Below, piece by piece: positions 11,839-22,646 of a stretch of DNA of 64,000 nucleotides. The notes under the pieces are model-generated. The model had not been told where the DNA came from and did not search any database. It worked only from the letters and a program-made list of their open reading frames with translations. The stretch's first letter is position 1. Each line of letters begins with the position of its first letter. This DNA comes from Pyrus communis (lineage: Eukaryota; Streptophyta; Magnoliopsida; Rosales; Rosaceae). The stretch is taken from positions 7,922,001-7,986,000 of the forward strand of contig NC_084813.1 of NCBI RefSeq assembly GCF_963583255.1, given 5' to 3'. The translations under genes were made by a program, and so were the position numbers.

Positions 11839-13500
11839 CACTACTACAAAAAAACACTTTGCGCGACGAAATAAGATTTGTCGCGCAGTATGATTTCGTC
11901 ACTCAAAATCTTGCGCGATGAAATTTTTGTTGCGCGTGGGTTTGTTGAATAAAGCTCGTGAAGATAGGATTTGCATGATAAAAATTATTCTTCATCGTAC
12001 AAAGGTACTTTGTGCGACAAAATATTTCATTGTGCAAAGTTTTTGGTTTTTTATTTTTTATTTAATTAAATTAATTTAGTATCTTGCGCGACAAAATTAA
12101 ATGTTTACACAACGAAATATTTTTTCGAGCAAGGTTTTTACTTTTTGTTTTATTATTTCTCTTATTTTAATTTAATTGTAGTAATTTTTTGCACGACAAA
12201 ATATTTGGTAGTGCAATTTTTTAAAATTTTTTCTTTTTTATTTAATTTAAGTGTATGGGTTTATTTTATTTTTTTAATTACTTTAAGTTGAATTGACATA
12301 TTCAAAATAAAATTACAAGTGAAAAATAGTGATCAAATCATCCATAATATACATTATAATAAATATGTACATATAAATTAACAAAGTATAATGATAAAAT
12401 CCTAATACAAGTCTATTGTGGCAGTGGTGGCAGGGGATATGGTATGATAGTGTCCTAATCTTCAACTCCTCAACTTCCGTGTTAAAGTCTCGACGATTCC
12501 CTGCCAAAAAAAAAGGCCAAAAATAACAAAAAAACAATATCAAAATAATATCAAAAAATGACACAACCTCCCCTAAAATCGACTTACCCCAAATCTGATC
12601 CTAAACTCTATCCCTCAGCCTATACCCAACCTCAAACCCAAAATCAACTCCAAAAATAGATATTAATGAAGAAAATTAAAATTTAGGGAGAAAATACATT
12701 TTGGGAAGATTGAGAGTGAGTGAGAGATAGGGAGAGAGAAAAGAGGTGCGAGAGAGAGAGAGAGAGAGAAAGAGAGAGATGAGAGGTTGAGTGTGAGTGT
12801 GAGTGTGAGAGAGAGGGTTGGATTTGGGGAGGGGAAAGAGGGAGGAGAGGTAAGAGAATTGAGAGAGACATTGAGAAAATTATGGAGTTAATTTGGTTTT
12901 AAAAATTGTACAACTTGGTTGCACAAAGTCTTAAAAAAAAAATTTTAATTCCTTCTTCACATTTTTGGTGCCCACCCAAAATTTTAGGGTTTTGCGCAAC
13001 GAATAATTGGTCGCACAAAGTATAAAAAATTTAAAAAATAAATTTTCCACATCCCATTTTCGGCACTCACCCAAATTTAAGGATTTTGGATGACTAAATA
13101 TTAATATTCATGTCACAAAGTTTTAAAAAATAATAATAAAAAGGAAAATAATTTTAATTTGCAATTGAAAATATAAATAAACACAATAAATAGGGTTCGT
13201 CACTCAAAGAAAATAATAAAAAAATAAAGAAATAATTTAGTTTAACAATGTAAAATATAAAATAAAATAAATAGGATTTAGGCGACAAAATACTCATATT
13301 GGCCGTGCAAAGATTTAACAATAATAAAAAAAGTATGAAAGAATTTTTGTTTACAATTTAAAATATAAAATTAAATAAAAGGAAAATAAATTAGGTTTAG
13401 GCAACGAAATATTTTGAATTTCGTCGCGCAAAGGTTTTAAAAAATAATTTTTATTTATTTATTTTTCTAAATACGTTGCACGACGATTTTTAAAGTTTCT
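11839..13500. mobile_element. Non-autonomous CACTA element
   Basis: The left terminus begins CACTACTACAAAAAAACAC, followed at once by TTTGCGCGACGAAAT and further copies of that subterminal motif to about 12200. A second block of motifs lies at 12990-13480, and between them is a GA-rich segment (about 12700-12850). No transposase domain is present. The right terminus (expected GTAGTAGTG) could not be found, so the end is approximate and probably deleted. It belongs to the same family as the remnants at 1-6140. Confidence 0.62.
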
Positions 13501-13736
13501 GTTTTTACAATTTAAAATATAAAATTAAATAAAAGGAAAATAAATTGACTGTCCTGAGAACCTTAATCTAAGAATACAACTTTTCCCCCTAAAAATGTAT
13601 TTTCTTTTCTTAAAACCTAACATAGTTTTTTTCTCATAATAAAACCCACTAACTAGACTCCACATAAGTAAAATCATTAATTAAGTTTGATTTCACACAT
13701 TTTAAAATTTGTGGAAGGCTAAAATACCCCTCATTA

Positions 13737-13742
13737 TATACA

Positions 13743-13789
<47 letters not shown>
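13737..13789. repeat. (CATA)n(TA)n microsatellite
   Basis: About eight CATA units run into about ten TA units. It lies in intergenic DNA. Confidence 0.9.
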
Positions 13790-13846
13790 CATCACGACAA
13801 TTAATGTTATAAAATTCAATGCATATTAATAACAAATAGAATTAAT

Positions 13847-14000
13847 GGGAGTTTTAATGAAAAACCCACGGTACTGTTCACTTTAACGAAAAACCACATT
13901 TTTACACTAAAAAGTCAATCATGGTACTATTCACTTTACCCTTTATTTTGTCCTTATCGTTAAAACTCAAAGTTTTCAAGCCTTTTTCATTAGTTTTCCT
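13847..14000. mobile_element. Small MITE with 9-10 bp target duplication
   Basis: The 154-bp element has imperfect terminal inverted repeats: GGGAGTTTTAATGAAAAA at left and, as reverse complement, AGGAAAACTAATGAAAAAGG at right. It is flanked on both sides by TAGAATTAAT (13837-13846 and 14001-14010). A 9-10 bp duplication fits a Mutator-like MITE. The interior (CGGTACTGTTCACTTTAACG and a diverged repeat of it) is non-coding. Confidence 0.78.
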
Positions 14001-14084
14001 TAGAATTAATGTCATGATATATATTATGTGGCAAAAATATAAGAGCATTAATGCTATAATTTCAGCACATTTAAATATAAATAA

Positions 14085-14360
14085 TGTAGTTATTGTTTAA
14101 TTTTTACAAGAAAATAATTTACAAAAATAATTTACTTATTGTTAGTTTTTAGAAATAATGTCATGATATATATTACCAAAATAATTTACTTATTGTTAGT
14201 TTTTATAAAAATAATGTAGTTATTGTTTAATTTTTACAAGAAACAATGTATCTACTAGTTGTTTTTTCCAAAATATAAAGTAAATATTATTCAATTTTTA
14301 TGAAAATAATCTACCTATTGTTTAATTTTATTTGAAAAAAAATAATTTACATATTGTTTA
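14085..14360. repeat. Degenerate tandem repeat interrupted by Cassandra
   Basis: Units containing TAGTTATTGTTTAATTTTTA followed by AC or T-rich variants and AAGAAA recur here several times. Two more lie just after the Cassandra element (15001-15065), so Cassandra inserted into this array. Confidence 0.6.
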
Positions 14361-14653
14361 TGTCACATCCCCTCTCAGGCCCCCACCACTTCCCGGGCTC
14401 GACTCCACCATAGCACGATATTGTCCGTTGTGGGCCCCGACCACGCCCTCATGGTTTTGTTTCTAGGAACTCACACGAGAACTTCCCAGTGGGTCACCCA
14501 TCATGGGATTGCTCTCGCGCTACTCGCTTAACTTCAGAATTCCGATGAAACCCGAAGCCAGTGAGCTCCCAAAAGGCCTCGTGCTAGGTAGAGATGGGAA
14601 TATACATATAAGGCTTACAAGATCCACTCCCCTGGGCGATGTGGGATGTTACA
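14361..14653 (-). repeat. Cassandra 3' LTR (left copy)
   Basis: A 293-bp LTR. On the plus strand it starts TGTCACATCCCC and ends GATGTGGGATGTTACA. It is very similar along its length to the right copy but slightly longer near its start. Confidence 0.88.
14467..14582 (-). other. 5S rRNA-like segment in Cassandra LTR
   Basis: Read on the minus strand it contains GAAGTTAAGCG (box A region of 5S genes) and, after GCGAGAGCA, GATGGGTGACCCACTGGGAA (box C region). It is derived from 5S rRNA but diverged elsewhere, so it is not a functional 5S gene. The second copy is at about 14811-14935. In this family the segment is thought to act as a pol III promoter. Confidence 0.85.
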
Positions 14654-14723
14654 ATCCACCCCCCTTAGGGGCCTGACATCCTCGTTGGCACACCTCGGCC
14701 AGGGATTGCCTTTGATACCAAAT

Positions 14724-15000
14724 TGTCACATCTCTGCTCGGGCTCGACTCCACCATAGCACGATATTGTCCACTTTGGGCCCCGACCATGCCCTCACGAT
14801 TTTGTTTCTAGGAACTCACACGATAACTTCCCAGTGGGTCACCCATCATGGGATTGTTCTCGTGCGCTACTTGCTTAAGTTCAGAGTTTCGATGAAACCC
14901 AAAGCCAGTGAGCTCCCAAAAGGCCTCGTGCTAGGTAGAGATGGGAATATACATATAAGGCTTACATGATCCACTCCCCTGGGCGATGTGGGATGTTACA
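14724..15000 (-). repeat. Cassandra 5' LTR (right copy)
   Basis: A 277-bp LTR beginning TGTCACATCTCTGC on the plus strand. It is adjacent to the primer-binding site, so it is the 5' LTR of the minus-strand element. Confidence 0.88.
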
Positions 15001-15065
15001 GTTTAATTTTTATGAAAATAATGTAACTATTGCTTAATTTTTGCAAGAAACAATGTAACTATTGC

Positions 15066-16885
15066 TTATTTGGGTAGGATACGGATTGGGAACCCCTATA
15101 ACTATATCCAAACCCATAACTAAATAATATTCACTGTTTTTCCCCATATATAAAACATATCCAAATTCATTCCATTCAGGCCATGATCCACGGTTATCGG
15201 GTTTATAGGTTAGAACTATCACCCCTAGATGTGAACCACTTCAAATTCCGTGGATGTAAACCACATCAAATTAATGGGTCAAATTCCCGTTAACTACTAA
15301 ATTATTCAAATGATACAAAGCCGCTCCAAATCCCAAATAGCACAAAGATGCACCCAAGCCCAAACTAGAAATGCATTGGTTTGATCTCGCAAAGGGTACG
15401 TAGCCAGTCTAGTACCAAATTCTAGACATAACCACAACCAAACCCAAATTCAAACACACAAACACTCTTGTGTTCTTCATCAAGCTCAAAGAGAATCAAC
15501 AAGTGCAACAAACAAGTGCCGATTCATCCACACTAAAGCCGAAGACCACCTGGCTACCACATGAAACCGTTCATGGTTCCGTTTCATTCAAGATTAAGCC
15601 TTGGTAGCCCTTGAAGAAACTTCTAGCCCAATTGAAGATCAAGCGCTCATTGCCCCTTGAATCAAATTTTATGACTTGAGAGAAACGAAGCAAGTCCAAA
15701 TCTTTGGAGAAACCAAAAAGTTCTTCACCACTCTCGTAAAAACCACCAAGCACCATTGACACATGCCAGTTCCTCCAACATCACAAGTCAAACTCTTGCG
15801 GTGTTCGGCGACTAAGGTCAAGTCTCTACAACTCTTGGATCAACCACACACATATCATTGGAGATTGAATCAAATGATCAAATTTTTACACCCAGATTGT
15901 AACCTATACTCTCTTTAATACAAATCTTTTTTTTTTTTTGTACGTGTGTTATTATTTCATTCGTTGGAGGGACTTCTGTGTTTACAACCTAATTAAAGAA
16001 AACTATTTGATTATAGTCTATGCTCTATACACAACAGTTCCAAATAAAGACACTCTTCTACTTTCTAAAATTTCTCTCTTGAAAAGAAAAAACTATTGAT
16101 TATCTATGAGCGGTGATGTATATGATTAAAAAACTCTCATTGTCAACCATCTCATAAGAAATGACACTGATATTTAATCAAATAATTTCAATAATTGATG
16201 CGTAAAACTAAGGTTGCTCGATTTTCTACATAGATTTATAAACTGCCTACTTTCATTTATTATTCTAATTTTCAATCTATTTGGGAAAAGATTGTTAGTG
16301 CATGCATGAAATGATGGAGATGGAGACGTTTTCTATTTAATTGTCCTTTCCTTTCCACGAAGAGGGGGAGAGATTTATGTACGTATGTGTACAAAGATTC
16401 TCATGTCAATGTGTCTCTGTATGTGTATATGTTTGATTGTGTGTGCTTGTGTAAGCATAAGACCTATGCATGCTAAAGAGAAAGAGATCTACAGATCTAC
16501 CTAGCTAGCTGTGACATTTTCACAGACAACAATTGATTTTAGACTCCTTTGTCTCTAATTGAGTAAGCAAATTTTGTTTAGACTTGATGCTTTGTATGAT
16601 TGAAAGCTTTCCATTCCAAAGTTCCAATCTTTGAAATTAATTATTGAATGAGGCCGACTAAATTTGGAACTACACCACTTTACTCAATTTTCACTAAAGA
16701 AATGATTTTATTATTTAGTATAGGAATAAATAATGCTTCACGAAAGCAGGATGCTTTTTGCTTAATACTTGTTGGCTAGATTTTTTTTTTATAAGAAAAG
16801 ACATTTTTCTTCTATTAAATTTGTCATCAAACAATAAAAAAGGTAGACAGAAGTGAGCATCTTTCAATGATGTGTGTCGTAATAG
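15066..16885. other. Gene-free AT-rich stretch
   Basis: I see no convincing gene. The segment 15230-15930 (GATGTGAACCACTTC to CAGATTGTAACCTATACTC) has the texture of a decayed retrotransposon LTR but has no pair and no clear termini. The end CTATCACCCCTA at 15216-15227 resembles a hAT terminus without a partner. The frames at 15034-15222 and 15571-15762 are not recognisable proteins. Confidence 0.4.
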
Positions 16886-17094
16886 AAATCATATGGGTAA
16901 AGTACAAAAAATTACCTTAACTATTAATGTCACAATACTTTCATACCTCATCTTGTAAAATTGACAATGTCATACCTTATTTTTAGAATTTGTACCAATG
17001 TTATACCTTCTGTTAGCTTGGCTGTTTATTTCTCAGTTAAATGCTGACGTGGCTTGATCCGAACCTATTTTCTATTAAAAAATTTAAAAAATAT

Positions 17095-18288
17095 AGGTAA
17101 ATTACACTTTCATACCTCAGGTTTGGGGCTTATTTCAATTCCTTACAACATCTTCAAAACATTTCACTTTCATACCTTAAGTACTATTTTATTTTCAAAA
17201 TAATACCTCCGTTACATTTTCCATCCATTGATCCGTTAAGTGCTAACGTGGCTGCCACATATATGCCACGTGGCTGCCACATATATGCCACATGGCTGCT
17301 AAATGTCTGCCACGTGGCAAAAAAAAATTTAATTTTTTTTTAATAAACCTAAATCTTCTAAATATTAAAAACAAAAATAAAAAATAAAAAAACTGAAACC
17401 TTATCCCCCTCATCCTCCTCTCTTCTCCCCACAACCCCCAAACCCATCTCCCCATCTTCATCTTCTTCCCTGCAACCCAGAAAAAATAAAAAAAAGGTTA
17501 GAAAACTAGATCCCATCACCCCACCCCCCCTCCCCCCTCCCTCCCCAGATCCCGTCAAACCCCCCCTCCCCCCCTGGCCCCCGACGCGGGGTGTCAGAGC
17601 CTCTAGTTACTTTCTATGGAGGATTTTTGTTGACTTTTTGGTATGCTACTTCGGATTTTACTTTTGGGGGCTTTCTGGGATTCTTTTCAATTGCTTTCTA
17701 AACATGAGTTTTGCTTTGGTTTTGCCTCTGGGTTCTTAATCTTATGAATTTGTTTGGAGATTGCTGGCTTTTGTGAAGGGAATAAGATTGTTCAAGCTAT
17801 TCGGTTTTCTTTTGTGTTTTCTGCTAGTGATTCGAGGGGGGGCGAAGATGGGTTCTGGGGAAAGGGTGGGAGGGTGGGGTGCAGGAGAGGGAGGTGAGTC
17901 GGCCGCGGGGGGGGGGGGGGTGAAGATGGGTTGGAGATGAGGGAGACGAAGGTGAGAAGAGAGAAGGGGTTGGAGATGAGGGAGGTGGTTGGAAAGCTCG
18001 GCTTGGGAGGGATGAGGGGTGGGGAGGGGTTGCGGGGAAGGTGGGGTTCTAGTTTTCTTTTTTTGTTTTGGAGAATATTCAGGTTTTTTTTTAAATTAAA
18101 AATTTTTTTTGCCACGTGGCATTATGTGTCAACCACGTCAGCACTTAATGGATCAATGGATGGAAAATGTAACGGAGGTATTATTTTGAAATAAAATAGT
18201 ACTTAAGGTATAAAAGTGAAATGTTTTGAAGATGTTGTAAGAAATTGAAATAAACCCCAAACTTGAGGTATGAAAGTGTAATTTACCC
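17095..18288. mobile_element. Mutator-like foldback element B (nested)
   Basis: A 1.2-kb element with inverted repeats of about 170 bp: AGGTAAATTACACTTTCATA at left and TATGAAAGTGTAATTTACCC at right. Further matches inward include CCTCCGTTACATTTTCCATC and the GCCACGTGGC segment. The arms end in C/T-rich (17400-17580) and G/A-rich (17830-18050) blocks. The flanks are AT-rich and give no clean 9-bp duplication (AAAAAATAT against AAAATATTA). Its centre holds a non-repetitive stretch (17600-17835). The G/C-rich frames over it are artefacts. Confidence 0.7.
17600..17835. other. Unique-looking core of element B, possible captured sequence
   Basis: Between the strand-biased arms lies about 235 bp of ordinary-looking sequence (from CTCTAGTTACTTTCTATGG to TTTTCTGCTAGTGATTCG). 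It is not mirrored on the other side and has T-rich, TTTG-rich texture like a plant 5' UTR or first intron. It could be a host gene segment captured by the element (Pack-MULE behaviour). I cannot identify a source. Confidence 0.35.
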
Positions 18289-18331
18289 AAAATATTATTA
18301 AAAACTTAAAAAAATCATTTAATAATTTTTA

Positions 18332-19670
18332 GGGTAAAGTACAAAAAACTACATCAACTATAGGGATCACGACAGTTTCATACCTCATCTTTTAAAATTG
18401 ACAATGTCATACTGCATCTTACCAATTTGTGACAATGTCATACCTCCGTCAATTTTTCTGTTAGTTTTTCTGTTAAGTGCTGACATGACTTGATTCGGGA
18501 CCTACTTTCTATTAAAAAATTTAAAAACTAAAAAACAATTATTTAATATTTTTAAATATTAAAATAATAATAAAAAGTAGGAAAAAAAAAAAAAACCCTC
18601 ATTTCGTCCCTCCCCTCCCCCTCCTCCCTCATATTTCCTCTCCCCATCTTCATCTTCTTCCCCAACCTGCAAATCCCAACAAATAAATAAATAAATTCCA
18701 ATTTGTCTTCCCCCCACACGCACACTCAGTTTCCCCCACACCCACACCCACACTCTTCTTCCTCCTGCAACCCAGAAAAAAAATAAAAAATAAAAAATAA
18801 AAAAAAAAACCCAGATCTCGTCTACGGGAAGATGTGTGCACAGAGAAGGTGGAGGATGGGTGCGGAAGAGGATGTGGAGAATGGATGAGAGTGGTGGATT
18901 TGGGGTTTGATGGGTTTTCAAAATTTTTTTTTTCCCTTCTTTTTTTCATCTTCTTCTTCTTCTTCTTCCTTCTTTGTCTTCTTCTTCCGTAGGGGAGTTG
19001 ATGGTTTTCAAAAAAAAAAAAAAAAAAAATTTCCTTCCTCCTTTTTTTCCTCTCGTTCTTCTTCTTCCTCCTTCTCCCTCTCCTTCTTCTTCTTCCGTAG
19101 GGGGGTGTTGATGGGTTTTCAATTTTTTTTTTTTATTTCTTCCTCTTCTTCTTCTTCTTCCTCCGTTTCTTCCTCTTCTTCTTCTTCCTCCTTCTCATTC
19201 TCCTTTCTTCTTCTTCCGCGCTGACAGGGGGGCGAATTTTTATTTTTCCTCTTCTTCTTCTTCTTCCTCCTCCTCCTCCTCCTTCTCCTTCTTGTTCTTC
19301 CGCAGGGGGGTTGTTGGGTTTTCAAACTTTTTTTTTTTTTGGGTTTGCAGGTGGGGGGAAGAAAATGAAGATGGGGAGAAGAGAGAGGAGGGAGGAGGGG
19401 GAGGGGAGGGACGAACTGATGGTTTTTTTTTTTTTTTTAACTTTTTATTATTATTTTAATATATAAATAATATTAAATAATTTTTTTTTAGTTTTTAATA
19501 ATATTTTAATGATTTTTTAATAGAAGTGGACCCCGAATCAAGCCACGTTAGCATTTAACTGAAAAGTAAACGGCCAAGTAACGGAAGGTATAACATTGGA
19601 CCAAATTCTAAAGATGAGGTATGAAAGTGTCGTGACACTAATAGTTGAGGTAGTTTTTTGTACTTTACCC
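18332..19670. mobile_element. Mutator-like foldback element C (nested, exact TSD)
   Basis: A 1339-bp element bounded by GGGTAAAGTACAAAAAACTA at left and its inverted copy ending TTTTTTGTACTTTACCC at right. The target duplication TAATTTTTA is perfect (18323-18331 and 19671-19679). The inverted arms continue inward through CCCTCATTTCGTCCCTCCCC at left and GGAGGGACGAACTGATGG at right, with the shared CATCTTCATCTTCTTCCCC block. The centre (about 18945-19300) is dominated by TTC/CTT triplets. No transposase. It shares termini with element A, so A and C are one family. Confidence 0.85.
18945..19300. repeat. (TTC)n-rich polypyrimidine tract
   Basis: A long, almost pure pyrimidine strand with TTC/CTT triplets and three repeats of a unit containing CTTCTTCCGTAGGGG or CTTCTTCCGCGCTG-like punctuation, followed by GTTGATGGGTTTTCA. 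The reading frames here (poly-Ser/Phe and poly-Glu/Arg) are low-complexity artefacts. Confidence 0.85.
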
Positions 19671-20630
19671 TAATTTTTAAATATTAAAATATTAAAGAAA
19701 AGTAAAAAATTAAAATTAAAAATTGAAAAAAAAACCCTCACATCCCCTTTCCCCACCCCCCTCCCGTCTCTCTCTTCTCCCCCATCTTCATCTTCTTCCC
19801 CTTCCAGCGCCCTTCCAGCAACCCAGAAAAAGGAAGAAGAAAAAAAAAAAAAAAAAACCAATTTATCTTCCCCCCCTCCACTCGCGATGTTCCCCGACCC
19901 CCCTTCCTTTCTTCCCCCTCCCGTCTTTCCTAAACCCGCACCCACCCTCGCACTCACTACCTGCAACCCAAAAACAAAAAACCCAGTTCGTCCATCCCCC
20001 CCCTGGACCCACCCTCTTCCCTCCACACCCATTCCCCCCATTTTCTCCGCGCCCAGGTTCTCAACTTTCGGAATCGGCCTGGCGAAGGTTTCCCGATTCC
20101 ACCTCAACGAGATCTGGGTTTTTTTTTTTTTTTTTTTGGGTTACAGGTAGTGGGTGCGAGGTTGGGTGCAGAGGGTGGGTGCGAAGGTGGAGAGGTTGGG
20201 TGCGGAGAGTGGGTGCGGGGAGAAGAGGGGGGTGGTGGGGTGTGGGGAGCGGGGAAGACAAATTAGTTATTATTTTTTTTTTCACTTCTTTTTTCTAGGT
20301 TGCAAGGGGGAAGAAGATGAAGATGGGGAGAAGAAAGAAAAGGGGGGCGGGGGAAGGGGACGAACTGAGTGTTGGTTTTTTTTTTTTTTAATAACTTTTC
20401 TTTATTATTTTAATATCTAAAAATATTTTTAGTTTTTAATAATTTTTTAATAGAAAATGGGCCCCGGATCAAGCCATATGAGCATTTAACTGAGAAATTC
20501 ACGCCAAGTTAGCGGAAGGTATAACATTGGCACAAATTTGTAAGATGAGGTATGACATTGTCAATTTTAAAAGATGAGGTATGAAAGTGTCGTGATATCA
20601 ATAATTGAAGTAGTTTTTTGTACTTTACCC

Positions 20631-20889
20631 AAATTATTTAGTAGTAAGATAAACATGAAGACAACAGCCTCCAAATAATACATACATATATATGGATATA
20701 TGGTTGTGCGAAAATTCTTAGTTTGTGAGATAAATACATGATTTCAACGCATGAGACGAACCACCTCTAAAATAGAGCTAGCTTTACGAGATGATTAGTA
20801 AAATCGTACTTGTGCTCTTGAATTGGACTAAAACCTGAAATCTCAAGAAAAATAGTGGGAGCTAGATCCAACAAATTTTCCCTTTTTCT

Positions 20890-20922
<33 letters not shown>

Positions 20923-21166
20923 GAAAGGTTAAATAACCTGGAAACTATTAGATGAGGAAAATGACACAACCAAAAACTAGATTAACTGTAAGTTTCTGGT
21001 AGATTAGCAACACCATTGTCTATGTCTGTTGTTAAAACAATTTATTTAGCACGGACTTTCAAATGTCCGTGATTGAATTGGACTTTTTATAACAGACTAC
21101 TTCTTATGATGTGGTGTTGTGGCGTAGTGGTTTCTTGGGTTTTTAGTCTAAAATGGTTTATGAATT
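20631..21166. other. Gene-free stretch with long poly-T
   Basis: AT-rich DNA with a T run of about 31 bases at 20891-20921. No gene or element boundary is recognised. Confidence 0.5.
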
Positions 21167-21461
21167 TGACATAACTCCTTATTTTGGTCTTTGACAATGA
21201 AAATCGAAAAAAGCATTCCTTGAGTTATCCACCTTAAATCATTTTGGTCATTCCATGAAAAATCTGTCAATATCCTCGCTAAATTGTTACGTAGACGACC
21301 ACGTGACCACCTTTTTAAAGAGATTTTTGTCAAACCAACCTCTCCACTTAACGAGAATATTGACATATTTTTCACATAATGACCAAAATGATTTACGGTA
21401 AACAAACTCAATGACCATTTTGTCCATTCTCATTGTCATGGACCAATGAGGAGTTCTGTTA
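21167..21461. mobile_element. Foldback MITE-like element
   Basis: The left arm starts TGACATAACTCC and contains ATTTTGGTCATTCCATGAAA and GTCAATATCCTCG. The right arm, read as its complement, starts TAACAGAACTCC and contains ATTTTGGTCATTATGTGAAA and GTCAATATTCTCG. The long imperfect inverted repeats make a 295-bp hairpin. I found no target duplication, so the outer boundary is tentative. Confidence 0.55.
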
Positions 21462-21497
21462 ATCTCAAGAACTATTTTAGCAAAAAATCTTGGTTTC

Positions 21498-21498
<1 letters not shown>

Positions 21499-21533
<35 letters not shown>

Positions 21534-21560
21534 GTATGTATATGTGTGTGCGCGCGTGAG
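21499..21560. repeat. (TA)n(TGTA)n(TG)n microsatellite
   Basis: A compound run of TA, then TGTA, then TGTG/CGCG steps. Confidence 0.9.
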
Positions 21561-21855
21561 CGCACGCATGAGTGTAGAAATTTGCCATAAAATATTAATC
21601 TCCTTTTTAATTGTTTGGATTAATTTTTTCAAGTCCCCTACACTACTAACTTTATCAAACTACATTTGAATATAACAGATTGAAGAGCTCTCCTTAATGT
21701 TGTACCACCTTCAACTTGTAAAACAGACAAAATTTCGAAACGAAAAGCAAAATTGTACAACCTGGAGAAATTCTGTGTAAAAAACCTGCAGCAGAATCAC
21801 CATTAATTAGGTTTAGCCCTTTCATCTAAACTTAATTTCAACATAACAATTTTTG

Positions 21856-22101
21856 TGTTGTAGGCTTATAGAGAGGGAGAGAGGTGCGGCAAGGGTGTAG
21901 AGAGAGAAATTTGTTTAATTTTGAGGTATGTATTATATCATACCGTTGTGGGCCGATTGTGCCTTTATTTATAGTTGTAAGGAAGGAAGAATCCTTGCCT
22001 TTCAAGTAAATATAACTGAAATAGGACACTATAAAAAAGATACTATAGAATTTCAATATGATTTACACAATCACATTCCTAACTAAATTAAGACTGTAAC
22101 A
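21856..22101 (-). mobile_element. Candidate short solo LTR
   Basis: A 246-bp stretch runs from TGTTGTAGGC to ACTGTAACA, so it has TG...CA ends. It is flanked by TTTTG (21851-21855) and GTTTG (22102-22106), four of five matching. On the minus strand CTATAAATAAAGG looks like an LTR TATA box. No internal region or partner LTR is nearby. Copia-type is likely but unproven. Confidence 0.45.
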
Positions 22102-22518
22102 GTTTGGAGTTTTATGGCCATATTTTTTATAATTTTTTTTTTGTATCATTTTAATTTAATTTTATTATATTTTCAATATTCACCTGAAACTTTTCTTATG
22201 TGTGTGACAACAAAAAAAAAAAAAAAAAGGAGACTTTGGATGCAGTCCCTAGCTGTGAATATTTTTTTACTGAAACCTTGTTGGTTTTCAATTTCTGATC
22301 GAAGTCCTTGAAATTAATGTGATAATTTATTTCTAAGTATGTTACTATATTTTTTAAATTAAAATTCATAGTTGTTTATATTAATGAGATTTTAAATAAA
22401 AATCATAATTTGTGGGATTAAAAATATTAAAATATAAATTATATATAAATATGGGTACATTCATCAAAATTAACCAAAAAATTATTGTACCAAAACATGG
22501 GTACATTCTTCAAAATCA

Positions 22519-22554
<36 letters not shown>

Positions 22555-22646
22555 TATTCAGCTTAATGACATTATTAAATTTCTTCAATTAAACTTGACA
22601 TGGATACATTCTCAAATCAATAGAAAAAAATTGAATAGATTATATA
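22102..22646. other. AT-rich spacer with poly-A runs
   Basis: No gene. It contains a T-rich stretch, A runs at 22210-22227 and about 22520-22551, and a duplicated ATGGGTACATTC(A/T)TCAAAAT unit before the second run. Similar GGTACATT words follow the neighbouring solo LTR, suggesting that element split this spacer. Confidence 0.45.

Larger units (their letters stand above)
14361..15000 (-). mobile_element. Cassandra TRIM retrotransposon, complete
   Basis: A 640-bp terminal-repeat retrotransposon in miniature. It has two LTRs (14361-14653 and 14724-15000) that begin TGTAACATCCCACATCG and end GATGTGACA on the minus strand. Between them, on the minus strand, are a primer-binding site TGGTATCAAAGGC (Met-tRNA type, 14706-14720 region) and a polypurine tract AAGGGGGG next to the 3' LTR. 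Both LTRs carry a 5S rRNA-like segment, the hallmark of the Cassandra family. The flanks GTTTA (14356-14360 and 15001-15005) are an exact 5-bp target duplication. It encodes no protein, as is normal for this family, and must move using enzymes of other elements. Confidence 0.92.
16895..20630. mobile_element. Mutator-like foldback element A (outer), hosting B and C
   Basis: The termini are inverted repeats of well over 150 bp, starting GGGTAAAGTACAAAAA at left and ending TTTTTGTACTTTACCC at right. They share inward the ACTTTCATACCTCATCTT, GACAATGTCATACC and GTGGCTTGATCCG-like segments. The flanks AAATCATAT (16886-16894) and AAATTATTT (20631-20639) match at 7 of 9 positions, a plausible old 9-bp target duplication of Mutator type. 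The interior carries strongly strand-biased C/T-rich then G/A-rich arms (19730-20060 against 20160-20365) that extend the foldback. No transposase is present. Two related elements (17095-18288 and 18332-19670) interrupt it. Confidence 0.72.

Noticed and set aside
14467..14582. Functional 5S rRNA gene
   Set aside because: Only part of the 5S sequence is conserved, and it lies inside paired LTRs of a Cassandra element.
17243..20420. Many overlapping reading frames rich in Ser/Phe, Glu/Arg, Pro or Gly
   Set aside because: They arise from the pyrimidine- and purine-biased arms of the MULE foldback elements. Composition explains the lack of stops, and no domain is present.
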